Positions 1 to 10,168 of a stretch of 64,000 nt of DNA are shown piece by piece. The DNA comes from Muribaculaceae bacterium (lineage in GTDB: Bacteria > Bacteroidota > Bacteroidia > Bacteroidales > Muribaculaceae). The stretch's first letter is position 1; each line of letters opens with the position of its first letter. The notes under the pieces are model-generated. The model had not been told where the DNA came from, did not search any database, and saw only the letters and a program-made list of their open reading frames with translations. Location of the stretch: contig JAFLTT010000001.1 of NCBI GenBank assembly GCA_022509165.1, positions 248,001-312,000 of the forward strand, read 5' to 3'. Both the position numbers and the translations under genes were made by a program.

Positions 1-1970
1 CACCGGCAAAGAAAGCCAGTCTCTCCATGTGGGGTATGGCTATTCTTACCATCACCACTGTGCTGAGTCTTAGAGGACTTCCTTCTCAAGCCGAATTTGG
101 ATATACCTCAATTTTCTGGTATGTCTTGGCTGCAATTCTATTTTTAGTTCCTTTTTCACTGGTGTGTGCAGAGCTTGCATCAACTTATACCCATAGTGGT
201 GGTCTATTCCGTTGGTGCGCCGAAGCTTATGGACCTCGCTGGGGGTGGGCAGCCATGTACATGGAGTGGATCATGGTATTGATATGGTTCCCGGCAGTAT
301 TGATGTTTGCAGCAGTAGCCTTGGCTTATATTTTCTGGCCCGAAAGTTTTGATGAACGACTGGCTGCAAATAAAATTTACACTATATGTATAGTTTTGGG
401 CGTATTCTGGCTTGCCACCTTTAATACTTTCCGAGGAATTAAATCTTCTAATACCTTATCGAAATTAGGTGGTGTATTCGGAACCATTATTCCCGGTGCC
501 ATCCTTATTATTCTGGGTATAATCTATATATGTTCACATGGCCATAACAATATTGATGCCAGCCAACCTTTCTGGCCTGATTTCAAACAATATGAGACCA
601 TAGTGCTTGCCGCTTCTATCTTCCTTTTCTATGGAGGTATGGAAATGCAGGCCGTGCATGTCAACAACATGCCAAACCCATCAAAGACTTTCCCCCAGTC
701 TGTATTCTTTGCTGTGATAATCATCTTGATAATTTTCATAGCAGGTACTTTGGCAATCGGATTTGTAGAACCGGCAAAAGATATTAATCTATTGGCCTCC
801 TTGCTTATTGCATATAATGATTTATGGGCCCATCTGCATTGTGAATGGCTTGGAAATGTAATGGCTGTATTCATAACCTTTGGTGTATTGGGTCAGGTGA
901 GTGTAATTATTGCCGGACCTTCAACAGGTGTGCTTGCGGTAGGCAAATCAGGTTATTTACCTAAATCTCTTCAAAAAGTAAATAAACATGGTATCCAGGT
1001 ACCTTTACTTTGGATCCAAGGTATATGGGTATCTATTCTGTCGCTGGTACTTGTAATTCTCCCATCGGTGGAATCTGCTTATCAGATATTAAGTCAGTTG
1101 GCCACTATTCTGTATTTGATAATGTGTGTGATCATTTACGGTTCATTTGTGAGATTAAGAAGAACCGAACCTAATGTAAAGAGAGGATTTAAAGTGCCTG
1201 GAGGCAATTTTGTAAAATGGCTTATAGGTGTAGTGGGAATTGTAGGTGCAATTGCTGCAGCTATTATCAGTTTCTTCCCGCCGTCACAGATCAATACTGG
1301 TAGCCCTGCTGTATATATTATCATTCTTGTGGCTTGTACTATAGTATTCGTGGCCATTCCATTCCTTGTATATGATTTCAGGAAACCGGACTGGAGAGAT
1401 AAGAATACTGATTTTTATCCCTTCAACTGGGAAATAGAGGGTAGAAGCCCGGATCGCGTTTCAAAATGGCCGGTGGGATATGTACCATCCCAACAAGAAT
1501 TAATGAGAGCAATGGAATGGCAGGATGGTGATTTCGGTCCTGTTTCCATGAAGACCATCGGAGATATTACCAACCTTGCTTTGCGACCCGATCTTGCAAA
1601 TAACATACCTAACATTAATGATCCAAAAGTTCAGGCTGAAGTTGCCGATAAGATTCATGCTGCTACATCTATGGAAGCGGCTGTAGAGGCAAAATTACTG
1701 GCAGACAAGGCTCAGGAATTGGCAGACACTGCAGTGAAAGAAGCAGACCAACTGAGAAAGATAGCAGAAGGTTTAATGTCATTGGAAAATGCTCAAATCA
1801 TAGCCAAAGCTTCTAAAGATAAAGCCGAAGCAGCTCATGAGAAAGCTTTGCATGAAGCACTCGAACCAAATGAACCTTTCACTCCTCAAGACATTGAGGT
1901 TCATTCAGATGATGCTCCTACGGATGAATCAGCTAAATCGGATTCAAAGCCGGAATCTCAAGAAAATTAA
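1..1970 (+). CDS. APC-family amino acid permease, glutamate/GABA antiporter (GadC)-like, 5' end truncated by window; C-terminal Ala/Glu-rich tail
   Basis: Frame is open upstream of the listed ATG at 27; many TM segments; APC-like N-terminus (TITTVLSLRGLPSQAEFG..., CAELASTY); GadC-like overall arrangement. Confidence 0.8.
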   Translation, partial: PAKKASLSMWGMAILTITTVLSLRGLPSQAEFGYTSIFWYVLAAILFLVPFSLVCAELASTYTHSGGLFRWCAEAYGPRWGWAAMYMEWIMVLIWFPAVLMFAAVALAYIFWPESFDERLAANKIYTICIVLGVFWLATFNTFRGIKSSNTLSKLGGVFGTIIPGAILIILGIIYICSHGHNNIDASQPFWPDFKQYETIVLAASIFLFYGGMEMQAVHVNNMPNPSKTFPQSVFFAVIIILIIFIAGTLAIGFVEPAKDINLLASLLIAYNDLWAHLHCEWLGNVMAVFITFGVLGQVSVIIAGPSTGVLAVGKSGYLPKSLQKVNKHGIQVPLLWIQGIWVSILSLVLVILPSVESAYQILSQLATILYLIMCVIIYGSFVRLRRTEPNVKRGFKVPGGNFVKWLIGVVGIVGAIAAAIISFFPPSQINTGSPAVYIIILVACTIVFVAIPFLVYDFRKPDWRDKNTDFYPFNWEIEGRSPDRVSKWPVGYVPSQQELMRAMEWQDGDFGPVSMKTIGDITNLALRPDLANNIPNINDPKVQAEVADKIHAATSMEAAVEAKLLADKAQELADTAVKEADQLRKIAEGLMSLENAQIIAKASKDKAEAAHEKALHEALEPNEPFTPQDIEVHSDDAPTDESAKSDSKPESQEN

Positions 1971-1996
1971 AATATAATCTCAGATAATACAATCAT

Positions 1997-2037
1997 CCCG
2001 GGTGAAATACCAGTTATTCATCTGTATTTCATCCGGG
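1997..2037 (+). terminator. Imperfect hairpin terminator after the permease
   Basis: cccgggtgaaata ... tatttcatccggg inverted repeat between convergent-free + genes. Confidence 0.5.
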
Positions 2038-2053
2038 CTTTAAAATAATTTAT

Positions 2054-3418
2054 ATGAAGAAAATTTTACTATGGATGTTTGCAGCCGTAAGTTTCACGGC
2101 TATGGCTCAACACTCTCATCCCAATCATAGGCATGAGCCTATCAGTGTTCTTATGGGTGAAGTGGAGGATTCTTTGCATCTTATGCAAGCTTTCATTGAA
2201 AACTCACCGGCTGACTATAGAGTGCCTGATGCTCCCAGATTCGCTATAGTGGGTAAAAATGAGAAATTCTACCTCGGTTTTGGTGGTTATGTAAAAGGCA
2301 CAATGAGTTTCGACTGGGGGTCACCTATCAATAACTATAATGAATTTATAGTTTCTCAAATTCCTATGCCCGGCAGTTCGGCTTATCCATTCAAACCGGG
2401 TAATAAAGGTCAATTTGGACTGAGTGCACAGCAATCAGACCTTTATTTAAATTTGGTTGCACTACCAAAAGATAAGAATAGAGTAGGATTCTATCTGAAT
2501 TTCATATTCTTAGGGAATGGTTATACTCCCCAGGTACGTCAGGCATATGTGAGCTGGAGAGGTATTGAAATGGGATATGGTTTCTCTCTTTTCACTGACC
2601 TTGCTGCTGACCCATCCACAATCGACTATGAAGGACCGAACTCTTTCACTGTTGTGATAAACGCAAAATTTGATTATCGTCACACCTTTGGCAAGTATTT
2701 TGGTATCGGTATAGGAGCTGAACTTCCTATGGCAAGCTATACCAATGGGTTAGGCCAAGTGCTCCAGGGAGGTGCATACAAGACAGTGGGTACAGCAGTT
2801 GTAGATCAAAGGATTCCTGATATTCCTATGTATGTGCAATGGGACTGGGGTAACAACAACAGAATCCGTCTTTCCGGTCTTATAAGAAATATGCAATATC
2901 GTGCAGATATGGTTGGCACGGGTTCAAGCGCTTCTTCCTTGGCTGGAGGCAAAACTAAAAATCTTGTGGGAGGAGGTATACAGCTTTCCGGTAATTTCAA
3001 TATCTGCAACAAATTGATAGGATATTATCAGGGTACTGTAGGAAAAGGCATGACCAGCTACTTTGAAGATGTGACAGGAATGGGTTACGACATGGCTCCT
3101 GATCCCAACGACCCCGGCAAACTTAATACAGTTAAGGCTTGGGGTGGTTATCTCGGACTTCAATACAACTGGAGTGATAAGGTATATTCTAATCTCATCT
3201 ATAGCCACCTTAGGTTATATACTCCATATTACACGGATGGGCAGGCTTCATGGCAGACTTCTTATAAATTTGGACAATATGCCGTAGCAAATGTGTTTTA
3301 TAATATCACATCCATGTTCAGCTGGGGCCTTGAATATATCTATGGTAGGAGAATGGACTTCAATCATGTTCAGGCACATGACAACAGAATCCAGACAATG
3401 TTGCAGGTTACTTTCTAA
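2054..3418 (+). CDS. Outer-membrane beta-barrel porin-like protein
   Basis: Signal peptide, aromatic-rich alternating beta strands, C-terminal Phe (MLQVTF). Confidence 0.75.
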   Translation: MKKILLWMFAAVSFTAMAQHSHPNHRHEPISVLMGEVEDSLHLMQAFIENSPADYRVPDAPRFAIVGKNEKFYLGFGGYVKGTMSFDWGSPINNYNEFIVSQIPMPGSSAYPFKPGNKGQFGLSAQQSDLYLNLVALPKDKNRVGFYLNFIFLGNGYTPQVRQAYVSWRGIEMGYGFSLFTDLAADPSTIDYEGPNSFTVVINAKFDYRHTFGKYFGIGIGAELPMASYTNGLGQVLQGGAYKTVGTAVVDQRIPDIPMYVQWDWGNNNRIRLSGLIRNMQYRADMVGTGSSASSLAGGKTKNLVGGGIQLSGNFNICNKLIGYYQGTVGKGMTSYFEDVTGMGYDMAPDPNDPGKLNTVKAWGGYLGLQYNWSDKVYSNLIYSHLRLYTPYYTDGQASWQTSYKFGQYAVANVFYNITSMFSWGLEYIYGRRMDFNHVQAHDNRIQTMLQVTF

Positions 3419-3460
3419 CCCTTTTGAAAACCTAAATCATCAATATCTGATAAATATTTT

Positions 3461-3494
3461 GAACCCCGAAAGTTTTTCTTAACCTTCGGGGTTC
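3461..3494 (+). terminator. Intrinsic terminator-like hairpin
   Basis: gaaccccgaa / ttcggggttc perfect 10-bp stem followed by T-rich tract. Confidence 0.7.
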
Positions 3495-3527
3495 ATTACT
3501 TTTTATTTTTCAATAATCCTTAGAAGG

Positions 3528-4124
3528 TTATTTCATTATTTCTTCCGAAGATATGCAAGAAATGCCCATGTTCTTCATATCATAAATATTGGCGTTAGCT
3601 ACTTCATCTGACATGGCTGAACAACAGTCTGTGACGACGATAGTGTTATAATCAAGACTCATTGAATCGACGGCTGTGGCCCTTACACAATTTGGATATT
3701 GGGTTCCTGCTATATAGACATTCTTTGTTCCCAGCCCTCTCAAAATTAAATCAAGCTCAGTAGCAAAGAATGCACTGAATCTCTGTTTTGTCACTTTAAT
3801 ATCACCAGGTTGAGGGGCGATTTCATCAGGTATGTCAGCACTCCAGGTACCGGCTATACAGAAGGGTTGACCCTCCTCAAAGAAGTGTCTTCTATAATTT
3901 TCTGCATCAATTCCTGAAATCAGGTGGATCCGGTAAAGATATATAACGGCCCAATCATTTGCTCTTCCGAATTCAAGAAATTTTTTAATTGCAGGTAAAG
4001 TTGCAAGAGCACCTTTGATACACTGAGGAGATTTAGGAGAAACCCAGGCATTCTCCATATCCACTACTAATATAGCATTTTCGGCACTGGTTAACATGCC
4101 GTCAATTTTTTTGGCTTTTTCCAT
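3528..4124 (-). CDS. Isochorismatase-family cysteine hydrolase
   Basis: AILVVDMENAWV..., KQRFSAFFATELDLILRGLGTKNVYIAGTQYPNCVRATAVDS typical of the family. Confidence 0.85.
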   Translation of the reverse strand: MEKAKKIDGMLTSAENAILVVDMENAWVSPKSPQCIKGALATLPAIKKFLEFGRANDWAVIYLYRIHLISGIDAENYRRHFFEEGQPFCIAGTWSADIPDEIAPQPGDIKVTKQRFSAFFATELDLILRGLGTKNVYIAGTQYPNCVRATAVDSMSLDYNTIVVTDCCSAMSDEVANANIYDMKNMGISCISSEEIMK

Positions 4125-4264
4125 AATATATTATTTAAGTTATAAAGGTTATTATCTGAATAACAAATAGATAGCCATCAAAGTTGAATTTGAAAACTTA
4201 AATAATATGAAATATGGTTATAAGGAGAGAGAAGGTCGGACGCTTTATGGAATAATTCGGCCTT

Positions 4265-4555
4265 TTAAACTTCAGAGATATTTTTGTTTCTGGTATTATA
4301 CCACCATTTCTTTAGCCGTTTTATACCCTCAACTCCTAATATGGCCAAACCGGCATACTGGAATGTTTTTGCAAGACCAAAAAAGATAACCCAAAGCACT
4401 CCTTTCAGTGAATAACTAATGTCAAGAGCCATTTGAGCGAATGAGAGGATATAAAATGGGATACAAAGTGATAAAATAATGACTCCGGTCTTAAAAGAGA
4501 ATCTTTTAAGAAATATATTTATCCTCTCAGTCAATTTTTTAAAAGAACCTTTCAT
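4265..4555 (-). CDS. Small membrane protein, unknown function
   Basis: ORF with two predicted TM stretches. Confidence 0.5.
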   Translation of the reverse strand: MKGSFKKLTERINIFLKRFSFKTGVIILSLCIPFYILSFAQMALDISYSLKGVLWVIFFGLAKTFQYAGLAILGVEGIKRLKKWWYNTRNKNISEV

Positions 4556-4821
4556 AATACAAAATTAAAGTAAATCAGCAATCTAATAAATACCTATCAA
4601 TGATTATTTTATTTGATTATCCTCATAAATAACCTCATCAATAAATTGCCCTCAAACATAAAGACCCACAGCTTGTGCGTCCGGAGTAAAAGAGGGATAA
4701 TTCTTTGATTATCAGGGGGCGCAATGACCTTGAAGCCCTAAATATGTCGTTTGGGATATTATTAGGGATAATCAATCAATAATAATAATCCTAAAAGCTT
4801 CAGATTTCTCTTTTACACGGA

Positions 4822-5205
4822 TTAACGATATTTATGCAGATTGGGAACGTCGAAAGCATATTCGATTCTATTAGTCTCAGGGTTCATAAAAATGATAAAG
4901 CCTTTCTTAATTTGGGGTAGTTCCGGAGATTCGTTTTCTACTATAAAACATTTGTGATTTTCCGGATTGATTTTTTTCCCATTTACATCGAGAAAAGAAT
5001 TTTTTGATAATGAAAATGAGTTGACAAATTTATTTAGTGGTTTTCCGTTTTTAAGGTCATATAATTCAATTTCATATAATCCTATTGCCAGATGATATTT
5101 CTTCCTGTTTTTTCTGGTTATTGACCATCCGATGGTTATAATAAGCCCATATAGAACTGCGAATGTGGCTCCAATGGTCAATAAAAGGATAGGGGAGATA
5201 TTCAT
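4822..5205 (-). CDS. Hypothetical protein with N-terminal TM
   Basis: ORF, 4-bp overlap with upstream minus-strand ORF. Confidence 0.55.
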   Translation of the reverse strand: MNISPILLLTIGATFAVLYGLIITIGWSITRKNRKKYHLAIGLYEIELYDLKNGKPLNKFVNSFSLSKNSFLDVNGKKINPENHKCFIVENESPELPQIKKGFIIFMNPETNRIEYAFDVPNLHKYR

Positions 5206-5681
5206 AATGGAATGGACTTAAAAGTATTGTTAGAGACAGGAATCATAGTCGCTTCCAATCTTGGAGGGATTCTGCCGTCCATGTATTTTTGCCATCCTGC
5301 TGTGAAAATCACGGCAAGAATTAGATACCAGGAGGGGAAAATCAAGAAAAGGATCGCCCAACCAACATTTACAAAGAAATTAAGCCATACATATTTCCAT
5401 AAAGCGGCTTTCTTAAAATTAATAAAATATTGAGTCTGGCTGGTGGCAACTCTCCAGGTTCCGAGGCCGCTCTCACATAGATAGGCGGAATAGGCCACAA
5501 GAGTGGAAAAAAGTAAAGCTTCCTTATGTTCAAACCAAGGACTAACATGAAAGAACCCCGCTAAACTTAGAGCGGCAATCCATAAGAAGGCATGATCTAT
5601 AGCGATAATATACTTATGTATAAAAAGATTTTGACTCAAACTATTTTCAGAATTCTGCGTCATTTTTAAAATTTTTCGCAA
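5202..5681 (-). CDS. Hypothetical membrane protein
   Basis: ORF with several hydrophobic segments, overlapping 4822-5205. Confidence 0.55.
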   Translation of the reverse strand: MRKILKMTQNSENSLSQNLFIHKYIIAIDHAFLWIAALSLAGFFHVSPWFEHKEALLFSTLVAYSAYLCESGLGTWRVATSQTQYFINFKKAALWKYVWLNFFVNVGWAILFLIFPSWYLILAVIFTAGWQKYMDGRIPPRLEATMIPVSNNTFKSIPL

Positions 5682-5716
5682 AAATACTAAAATAAAGAAA
5701 AACCTATATAGAAAAA

Positions 5717-5743
5717 GGGATACACAGTTTTATCTGTGTACCC
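5717..5743 (-). terminator. Hairpin terminator downstream of MACPF gene
   Basis: gggatacacag/ctgtgtaccc stem; T-run on minus strand (ccctttttc). Confidence 0.7.
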
Positions 5744-5842
5744 CTAAATTTTTCTAATACTTTTTTATTGTAAGGGAAGGTAAATTACCATCTTCCTTTC
5801 AAAAGTATTCTGAAAGCCTATTTAACAGGCTTTATGGTCATT

Positions 5843-8182
5843 TTAATCCCAAGGTCTTGCATACTGGAAAGGTGGAGTCAGGACGGGTGAAGAACTTACT
5901 CCACCTGAATTCAAACCTCCGTTGCCCCAGGACAAACCGTTAGTATTTTCATCATCCGGATCATACCAATTGTAAAGCATATCCGTATTATTAGAGAATA
6001 CTAATCTTATATCCCAAGGGGTACTATATCCTTCATAAAACTCTCCATTCTGGGGATCTGAAATTCTAAAGAAACTTGTCCACCAATTGTTGAATGCGGA
6101 CTTATTCTGTAAATAATTCTCTCTGTATTCTGCCCCTGGAGTACTGGCTATAATTATTTCACCCCAATTTACATTTTTAGCTGTGTGACTAATTGACTTG
6201 AGATGATTTTCCCAGTTGTCGGCGAGTCCTATGGCAGTGATGACGGCAGTCTCATTACTTTTCATGGGTGGGCGCAACCACACATAATTATTATTTAGTG
6301 CACCTCCTACGATACCTTCATTAGCATGGTCGCCTCTTTGCTGATAATATTCCATGGACTCACCATTATCATCCTTTTTACCTTTCCCGAATTGGTCGGT
6401 CTTACCAAACCTTATATCAATAATTCCGGGAACTTCAGAAGCATATCCATAGGCACAATACCAATAATGTGGTCTATTGCTGGTACCTACCACGTATTCA
6501 TCCTGATTTGTATCCAAAGCATGACCTAACTGCTCTACCGGTGTAGGACCATTGTAATTCACATATAGAGGAAGATAAAGAAGGTCGGCATTTGCATAAT
6601 CTGAATGGAGGGCCAACACTTTGGGTTCTCCGGGTGCGTGATAATTACCATACTCATCTTTATTTCCAGCCTTCATCATGAAATCTGTCAGAATCAATTT
6701 ATCCTCATAAAATACCGGAGCACGCTCATCAATATAATTATCAATGAATTTCTTGAGCGTATTGTATCTCTCAGAGTTTTTATCTTTCACCAGGTCATAA
6801 AGAGGAATAAGATTAGAAGTATCTTCATTACGTACTCCATTTGCATAATATTTATCAAAACGAGTACATACAACGTCGCCGGCATCGCAACCTTCCTTCC
6901 ATTCTACCAAATCCATGGAGCCGTCGTGACCAACTGCGCTCATCTGAAGAGAACCCTTTACAGCAGAATCATAAGTATCGGAATACCAGGATTCGTCAAT
7001 ATCGCCTTGAATATAAGAACTATTGAGCATCTGACCCAAAGCCTGCCACCATTTCTCTATGGCTTCTTCGGGTTTGTTTTCTTTCCTGAATTTCCTTTTT
7101 ATCGATGCACTGATATCTTCTCCGATACTCTTTTCATGCATGTTTTCCTGACGCGAATAAACAATCGTATAAAGACCTCCGAAGGTTGCTTTGGTCAGAA
7201 GATGGGTACCATAATTTTGCACGAGTTTCAACATGCCCTCATCAGTGTTAGGATAAGCGGCATATCCTTTCGAGGTGTTATCGTTCAATACTTCATTAAA
7301 GTATTTATCCATGTGGGCATAAAGAAGATCGGGATCATCCAGAATTCTTGAATGAATAGATACATCATTTCTTTCCTGACGAAGGGCACAAATATAATAT
7401 TCATAGTTTGCCATCATCGTTTCACTGCCACCTTGATTTACATTCAGACTTCCCTTAAGAACTCCGTTCTTTTTTGCTAACTGGCCCTTGAATCCAAGAC
7501 TCCATGAATATTCATAATGTGTCTGAGTGAAACGTTCTCCACCCCATTCCCAACATTTTCCTTCTTTTATGGTATTTTCTATCAGGTCAACCAGGTTATC
7601 GTCATGTTTATTCGTAAAAGTTTTATAGGTAAGTACCGGCTGCTGAATTGCACTGGGACCAAATTCACTGGTAACATCAACTCCTCTTCCGATGGTCTCG
7701 CGCGCATAAGAATACAGCACATTAGCATCCTCTTCATCAGGACTCATATCTTCTGTACTGCTTCTCAATATCAATGTCATATCCTTATACTCATCGCCTG
7801 CCGTGAGATTTACATGATAAATCAAAGGCAAATGATCCATTATGGCATCAAAATCTATACCGTCTGCTACCAGATGTTTAATTCCTTTCTCATCAGATTC
7901 CACACGAAGATTAAGAGGATTCAATCCCTCTTTGCCTCCTTCCAATGAGAATTTTACATTCTTTTTGGTTGCCAATTGGAACCGGAAGCCATCTGATAAT
8001 TCATCATCATTCTCGATAATCACAACTGATCTGCCATGAGTCAAATCTGTGGCACCTTCTACCAAAGAAGGCAAATCCGGATCTTCAATCTCAAGATCAT
8101 TATCGCGATCAGAGCAGGCAACCAAAGAGAGACAGCCTGCCACTGCCACATTCATTATTAAAAACTTAGTTAAACGCTTCAT
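5843..8182 (-). CDS. MAC/perforin (MACPF) domain lipoprotein
   Basis: Lipoprotein signal (MKRLTKFLIMNVAVAGCLSLVACSD); MACPF-like signature LVQNYGTHLLTKATFGG. Confidence 0.85.
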   Translation of the reverse strand: MKRLTKFLIMNVAVAGCLSLVACSDRDNDLEIEDPDLPSLVEGATDLTHGRSVVIIENDDELSDGFRFQLATKKNVKFSLEGGKEGLNPLNLRVESDEKGIKHLVADGIDFDAIMDHLPLIYHVNLTAGDEYKDMTLILRSSTEDMSPDEEDANVLYSYARETIGRGVDVTSEFGPSAIQQPVLTYKTFTNKHDDNLVDLIENTIKEGKCWEWGGERFTQTHYEYSWSLGFKGQLAKKNGVLKGSLNVNQGGSETMMANYEYYICALRQERNDVSIHSRILDDPDLLYAHMDKYFNEVLNDNTSKGYAAYPNTDEGMLKLVQNYGTHLLTKATFGGLYTIVYSRQENMHEKSIGEDISASIKRKFRKENKPEEAIEKWWQALGQMLNSSYIQGDIDESWYSDTYDSAVKGSLQMSAVGHDGSMDLVEWKEGCDAGDVVCTRFDKYYANGVRNEDTSNLIPLYDLVKDKNSERYNTLKKFIDNYIDERAPVFYEDKLILTDFMMKAGNKDEYGNYHAPGEPKVLALHSDYANADLLYLPLYVNYNGPTPVEQLGHALDTNQDEYVVGTSNRPHYWYCAYGYASEVPGIIDIRFGKTDQFGKGKKDDNGESMEYYQQRGDHANEGIVGGALNNNYVWLRPPMKSNETAVITAIGLADNWENHLKSISHTAKNVNWGEIIIASTPGAEYRENYLQNKSAFNNWWTSFFRISDPQNGEFYEGYSTPWDIRLVFSNNTDMLYNWYDPDDENTNGLSWGNGGLNSGGVSSSPVLTPPFQYARPWD

Positions 8183-8601
8183 TTGTTATTTGTTAGTAAG
8201 TTTAAATTGTCTTGTGAATAAATTTCTTTTCCCTTTAAAATATGGAATATAAATTAAAATTAATGAAAAACCTGCAAATAATCTATATTTCTATAAAAAA
8301 CGAGAACTAAATCTTCTTATTTCATTAGAAAAGGCAATATCACCATTTTTAGTCCACCACAGTTCGGATAGGAGAGTTATCGAAGCAAATTCACCTGTTT
8401 TATAAAGATAAAATGCCAAAGAAAATCATCATTCAAAAGCAAATATCTTTAATATTTGATAATTTTATGGCATATTTTGAAAAATTTGTTAATTTTGCAG
8501 CATTATTTTATCTATATACTTTTTGTATAGAAGATAAGACTACGATGATTAGACCATTCTTTAGAAGATTTATAAGTTAAGGTAAAAAATTTTTAGGTAT
8601 G

Positions 8602-8632
8602 GATTACAGAATCCTTTATCTGTAATCTTTTT
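8602..8632 (+). promoter_or_regulatory. Terminator-like hairpin in the amt leader (possible attenuator)
   Basis: gattacaga-atccttta-tctgtaatc followed by TTTTT, 12 nt before the amt ATG. Confidence 0.5.
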
Positions 8633-8644
8633 AATTAATTCATT

Positions 8645-10075
8645 ATGAAAACATTACAATTGCATGGTAATCCCGTGAAATGGGGTTGGCTCTTGGTTCT
8701 CCTTGTGTTGGTTCTCTTTAGTGTAGTTGGCCTCAACAGTAATGGGTACCAAAATTTGTTCACCCTTGAGGGATCTCATTTATGGGCCAATGTTGCATGG
8801 CTTATTACAGCAACAATTTTTGTTCTTATGATGACACCGGGTCTTTCTTTCTTCTATGGTGGTATGGTAAATCGTAAGAATGTAATCTCTACCATGCTTC
8901 AGAGTTTCATAGTAATGGGATTTGTAAGCGTATTATGGGTACTTTTTGGATTTAGTCTTGCCTTTGGGAACGATATAGGACATATTATAGGCAATCCTTT
9001 AGATTTCTTTATGTTTAAGAATGTCGGAGATATTAATGTTACCTCTCCGGAATTGGAATTTTCACAAATAGGGTTGGCTGTCACCACCATTCCATTAGCT
9101 CTATTTGCTTTATTTCAAATGAAATTTGCAATCATAACTCCTTCATTAATCACGGGAGCTTTTGCTGAGAGAATACACTTTACCGGATATCTATTATTTA
9201 TGTTTTTATGGACAATTTTTGTTTATTGTCCATTGGCACACTGTACCTGGCACCCTGAAGGTCTTTTCAATTTGCTTCACGTTCATGATTATGCGGGAGG
9301 TATTGTGGTACATGCTGCATCTGGTATAGCAGCCTTGGCAGGAGCCATTTATTTGGGGAAACGTACTGAAGGAGAAAGAAAACCGGCTAATGTTCCTTTT
9401 GTACTTTTAGGAGCTGCACTTTTATGGTTGGGGTGGTTCGGTTTTAATGGAGGAAGTTCATTGGCAGCGGATGGAATTGCTATATCAGCGTTCTTAAACA
9501 CTAATACAGCAGCAGCCACTGCGATGATAACCTGGTGTGCGCTTGATGCAGTCAGGGGTCACAAACCGTCGGCTATGGGAGCTGCTATTGGAGCTGTAGT
9601 TGGATTAGTTGCAATTACTCCTATGGCAGGGTGGGTCACTGTAGGACAAAGCATCTTTATATCATTTTTAATAACTTTATGTTGCAATGCGGCAGTGGCC
9701 TGGAAAGGTTATTCCCGAATGCTCGATGATGCGTTGGATGTCTTTCCTACTCATGGATTAGGTGGAATTCTTGGCACTCTTTTAACCGGAATTTTTGCTT
9801 ATGATTTCTTTGCCGGTTTAGAAGAAGGAGAAATGATTTCAAGATCTGAGTTCTTCTTGAACCACGTATTAGTTATGGCGGGAGTATTTGCTTATACTTT
9901 CCTTATGAGTTATGGACTTTATTGGCTCACGGACAAAATAATTCCCATGAGAGTTTCTAAATGGAATGAAAAGATGGGTCTTGACGCTTCTCAACATGGA
10001 GAAGAATATGATCATGCATCTACGGATCACCTTCCCACTGCTTCAGACTGGTTAAATCCTGCCATTGAAAATTAA
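8645..10075 (+). CDS. amt: Ammonium transporter
   Basis: MMTPGLSFFYGGMVNRKNVISTMLQS, FFNGGSS-like and DDALDVFPTHGLGGILG motifs of Amt family. Confidence 0.95.
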   Translation: MKTLQLHGNPVKWGWLLVLLVLVLFSVVGLNSNGYQNLFTLEGSHLWANVAWLITATIFVLMMTPGLSFFYGGMVNRKNVISTMLQSFIVMGFVSVLWVLFGFSLAFGNDIGHIIGNPLDFFMFKNVGDINVTSPELEFSQIGLAVTTIPLALFALFQMKFAIITPSLITGAFAERIHFTGYLLFMFLWTIFVYCPLAHCTWHPEGLFNLLHVHDYAGGIVVHAASGIAALAGAIYLGKRTEGERKPANVPFVLLGAALLWLGWFGFNGGSSLAADGIAISAFLNTNTAAATAMITWCALDAVRGHKPSAMGAAIGAVVGLVAITPMAGWVTVGQSIFISFLITLCCNAAVAWKGYSRMLDDALDVFPTHGLGGILGTLLTGIFAYDFFAGLEEGEMISRSEFFLNHVLVMAGVFAYTFLMSYGLYWLTDKIIPMRVSKWNEKMGLDASQHGEEYDHASTDHLPTASDWLNPAIEN

Positions 10076-10106
10076 GGTACGAATTTAATTGAGAGTCTAT
10101 TAAGGG

Positions 10107-10141
10107 ATATGGTATTGTAGGTACGGTGCCATATTCTTTTT
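10107..10141 (+). terminator. Terminator-like hairpin after amt
   Basis: atatgg ... ccatat followed by tcttttt. Confidence 0.5.
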
Positions 10142-10168
10142 AGTAGGATTATTAGGTTAGGGTATTTT

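Noticed and set aside
6605-7351. 248-aa plus-strand ORF
   Set aside because: Entirely antisense to the MACPF gene, whose frame carries the recognisable domain; low-complexity Ile/Phe-rich antisense translation
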